Assembly: GCA_965262455.1 (NCBI GenBank)
Contig: CBDHFH010000003.1
Location: 186,001-250,000 of the forward strand
Length of the DNA: 64,000 nucleotides
Direction: 5' to 3'
Source of the DNA: UBA1858 sp965262455
GTDB taxonomy: Bacteria > Pseudomonadota > Gammaproteobacteria > UBA4575
Positions 63,014-64,000 of this stretch are shown piece by piece (the stretch's first letter is position 1; each line of letters opens with the position of its first letter). The notes beneath the pieces are model-generated. The model did not search any database, was not told the origin of the DNA, and was given only the letters and a program-made list of their open reading frames with translations. The translations under genes and the position numbers were made by a program.

Positions 63014-63442
63014 TTATTGTACTTCAATTTTCTTTTGTGCTTTTTGTTGTTTGGGCACTCGTACGACTAACACGCCTTGCTCGTTCTTTGCTGAGATTGC
63101 CTCGGCATCTATATGTTTAGGCAACCGGAACGTTCTTTGAAATTCACCGTGCGATCTTTCAATACGCTTGTAGCCATCATGCTCGCTTTCACTTTCATTA
63201 CTACGCGAGCCCTTGATGGTGAGTGCATCATCCTGATAAACAATTTCAATATCGTTACGATCAACACCTGGCAAATCTGCTTTAAAGACATAGCTATCTT
63301 TTTCTTCAATGACATCAACGGCGGGCGCCCATTGGGCTGACGCAGCATCAAGCTGCCCATTCGCCGCAGACAACCAGCGATCTACTTCATCATGAAAATC
63401 GTGCCATAAACTAACAGGTTGAGTATTAATTCTTGCTAACAT
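63014..63442 (-). CDS. Small heat shock protein Hsp20
   Basis: 142 residues from the ATG at 63442, with GGAGG five bases upstream (an ATG at 63445 gives one more residue). The alpha-crystallin domain runs about 40-135: APAVDVIEEKDSYVFKADLPGVD, then IEIVYQDDALTIKGSR, GEFQRTFRLPKHIDAEAISAKNEQGVLVVRVPKQ, and IEVQ as the terminal strand. An I-x-I/V motif for oligomers is not obvious. A sigma-32-like promoter sits upstream. Confidence 0.93.
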   Translation of the reverse strand: MLARINTQPVSLWHDFHDEVDRWLSAANGQLDAASAQWAPAVDVIEEKDSYVFKADLPGVDRNDIEIVYQDDALTIKGSRSNESESEHDGYKRIERSHGEFQRTFRLPKHIDAEAISAKNEQGVLVVRVPKQQKAQKKIEVQ

Positions 63443-63473
63443 CATAACCTCCAAAAACAATAATTTACTTACA

Positions 63474-63502
63474 ATATTGGGTCGAAGTCATATGATTTCA
63501 AG
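63474..63502 (-). promoter_or_regulatory. Sigma-32-type promoter of Hsp20
   Basis: On the minus strand CTTGAAA (63502-63496) and CCCAATAT (63481-63474) are 14 bases apart. This fits the heat-shock sigma consensus CTTGAAA-N13/14-CCCnATnT and is about 32 bases before the start codon of the small heat shock gene. Confidence 0.7.
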
Positions 63503-63579
63503 CCCTTTACTATTGCTGCTGTATTTGAAGATGGCGACGAACTAACATTTTTCAAGTCACCCTGGCGTAATATTTAGTT

Positions 63580-64000
63580 TTATTTTGTCTCGAATCGACC
63601 TGCATCACGATTTTTCTTCACCTCATCAGCGTTAAATAATTGGCCATTCATAGCAATATAGACTCCCGCAGGAAGTATACTTACGGCTGCAGTAGCAAAG
63701 CCAATATTATAGCTGGCATCACTGTCTCTGAATCTTGCTGGCTGCATGGCGCCAACCAATACGATGGTTTTATCAGTAAACTGTTTTAACTCCTGAGCAG
63801 TATCGACCATTGTATCAGTACCATGCGTCATAACGATGCGTTGACAGGGTTCTTTTTTGACGCACTCAGCGATATGCGCTCGATCTTCATCTGTAATATC
63901 TAGGCTGTCTTTTTTTAGTATGCTTTCAATTGCGTAAGTAAAGTTAACTCCTGCTTGTTCTAATATCCATTCCACTTGTGGCTCACCAATTTGATAATCA
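63580..64000 (-). CDS. Short asparaginase-family protein, N-terminus cut off
   Basis: About 140 residues of a short (about 160-residue) asparaginase-like protein. The frame is open to the window edge, so the start lies outside. Visible are VGEP-type IGEPQVEWILEQAGV at the edge, KDSLDITDEDRAHI, the catalytic loop THGTDTMVDTAQEL near the middle and GAMQPARFRDSDASYNIG. The family lacks the C-terminal half of AnsA/AnsB and its substrate is not well established. Confidence 0.85.
   Translation of the reverse strand, partial: DYQIGEPQVEWILEQAGVNFTYAIESILKKDSLDITDEDRAHIAECVKKEPCQRIVMTHGTDTMVDTAQELKQFTDKTIVLVGAMQPARFRDSDASYNIGFATAAVSILPAGVYIAMNGQLFNADEVKKNRDAGRFETK

Overview
The window comes from an AT-rich (roughly 40% GC by eye) gammaproteobacterium, probably free-living or marine. 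This rests on the gene families rather than on a marker gene: pilT/pilU followed by yggS-proC-yggT, hspQ, djlA, a yrfG/cysQ pair, a fused Aas-type acyltransferase, mutY-yggX, a Zur-controlled Zrg-type zinc cluster and very large DUF11/OmpA surface proteins. No rRNA is present; one tRNA (Phe, anticodon GAA) is seen. The species cannot be told from the sequence alone.

Layout. 1-2400: type IV pilus retraction ATPases (PilT, PilU and the start of a second PilU-like protein). 2652-4748: yggS-proC-yggT operon. 5106-10423: an HU-like protein, TerB-like and HspQ proteins, small conserved proteins including an orphan MbcA/ParS-like antitoxin, a Cys-cluster protein, nucleotidase YrfG, CysQ, an LpxL-like acyltransferase and a lipoprotein. 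10464-15484: Aas (MFS + PlsC + AMP-ligase) with a TetR regulator divergent from an IsdG-like heme-degrading enzyme, then a tiny flagellar-rod-like protein and a GlsB/YeaQ-type membrane protein with a perfect CRP-type site between them. 15528-26996: five-gene minus-strand operon of secreted DUF11 proteins ending in a 2107-residue protein with OmpA and beta-barrel parts. 27337-33593: YbaN, small proteins, DjlA, MOSC, cupin/LuxR pair, FHA-GGDEF cyclase and a heme-oxygenase-like di-iron protein. 33623-38678: ArsR-rhodanese regulator, then zur and a Zrg-like zinc operon whose His-rich protein carries 14 perfect GAACAT repeats. 38729-46638: a heme-binding-like protein, a UbiA/GtrA/HAD lipid-linked sugar cluster opposite an AlkP-superfamily protein, and an EEP/amine oxidase/SDR operon. 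46771-48433: a short transcribed leader with attenuator architecture in front of a MATE exporter. 48500-52219: Gld-type ABC exporter. 52423-55731: dienelactone hydrolase, then a compact accessory block in which small genes are separated by five copies of a ~30-base hairpin and which ends in a frameshifted tyrosine recombinase beside tRNA-Phe. 55926-64000: mutY operon, moaC/moaD, a Deg-type protease, CbpA, Hsp20 with a sigma-32-like promoter, and the start-truncated end of an asparaginase gene.

How the genes work together. The clearest functional units are pilus retraction, proline biosynthesis, zinc acquisition under Zur, envelope stress/chaperone functions at the right end (Deg protease, CbpA, Hsp20), and the DUF11 operon, which looks like a surface-structure module whose largest protein could anchor to peptidoglycan and the outer membrane. 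The parts most worth a second look are the hairpin-delimited block at 53.3-55.5 kb with two frameshifted genes (a BLUF photoreceptor and the recombinase), the leader RNA at 46.8 kb, the DUF11 operon and the GAACAT repeat.
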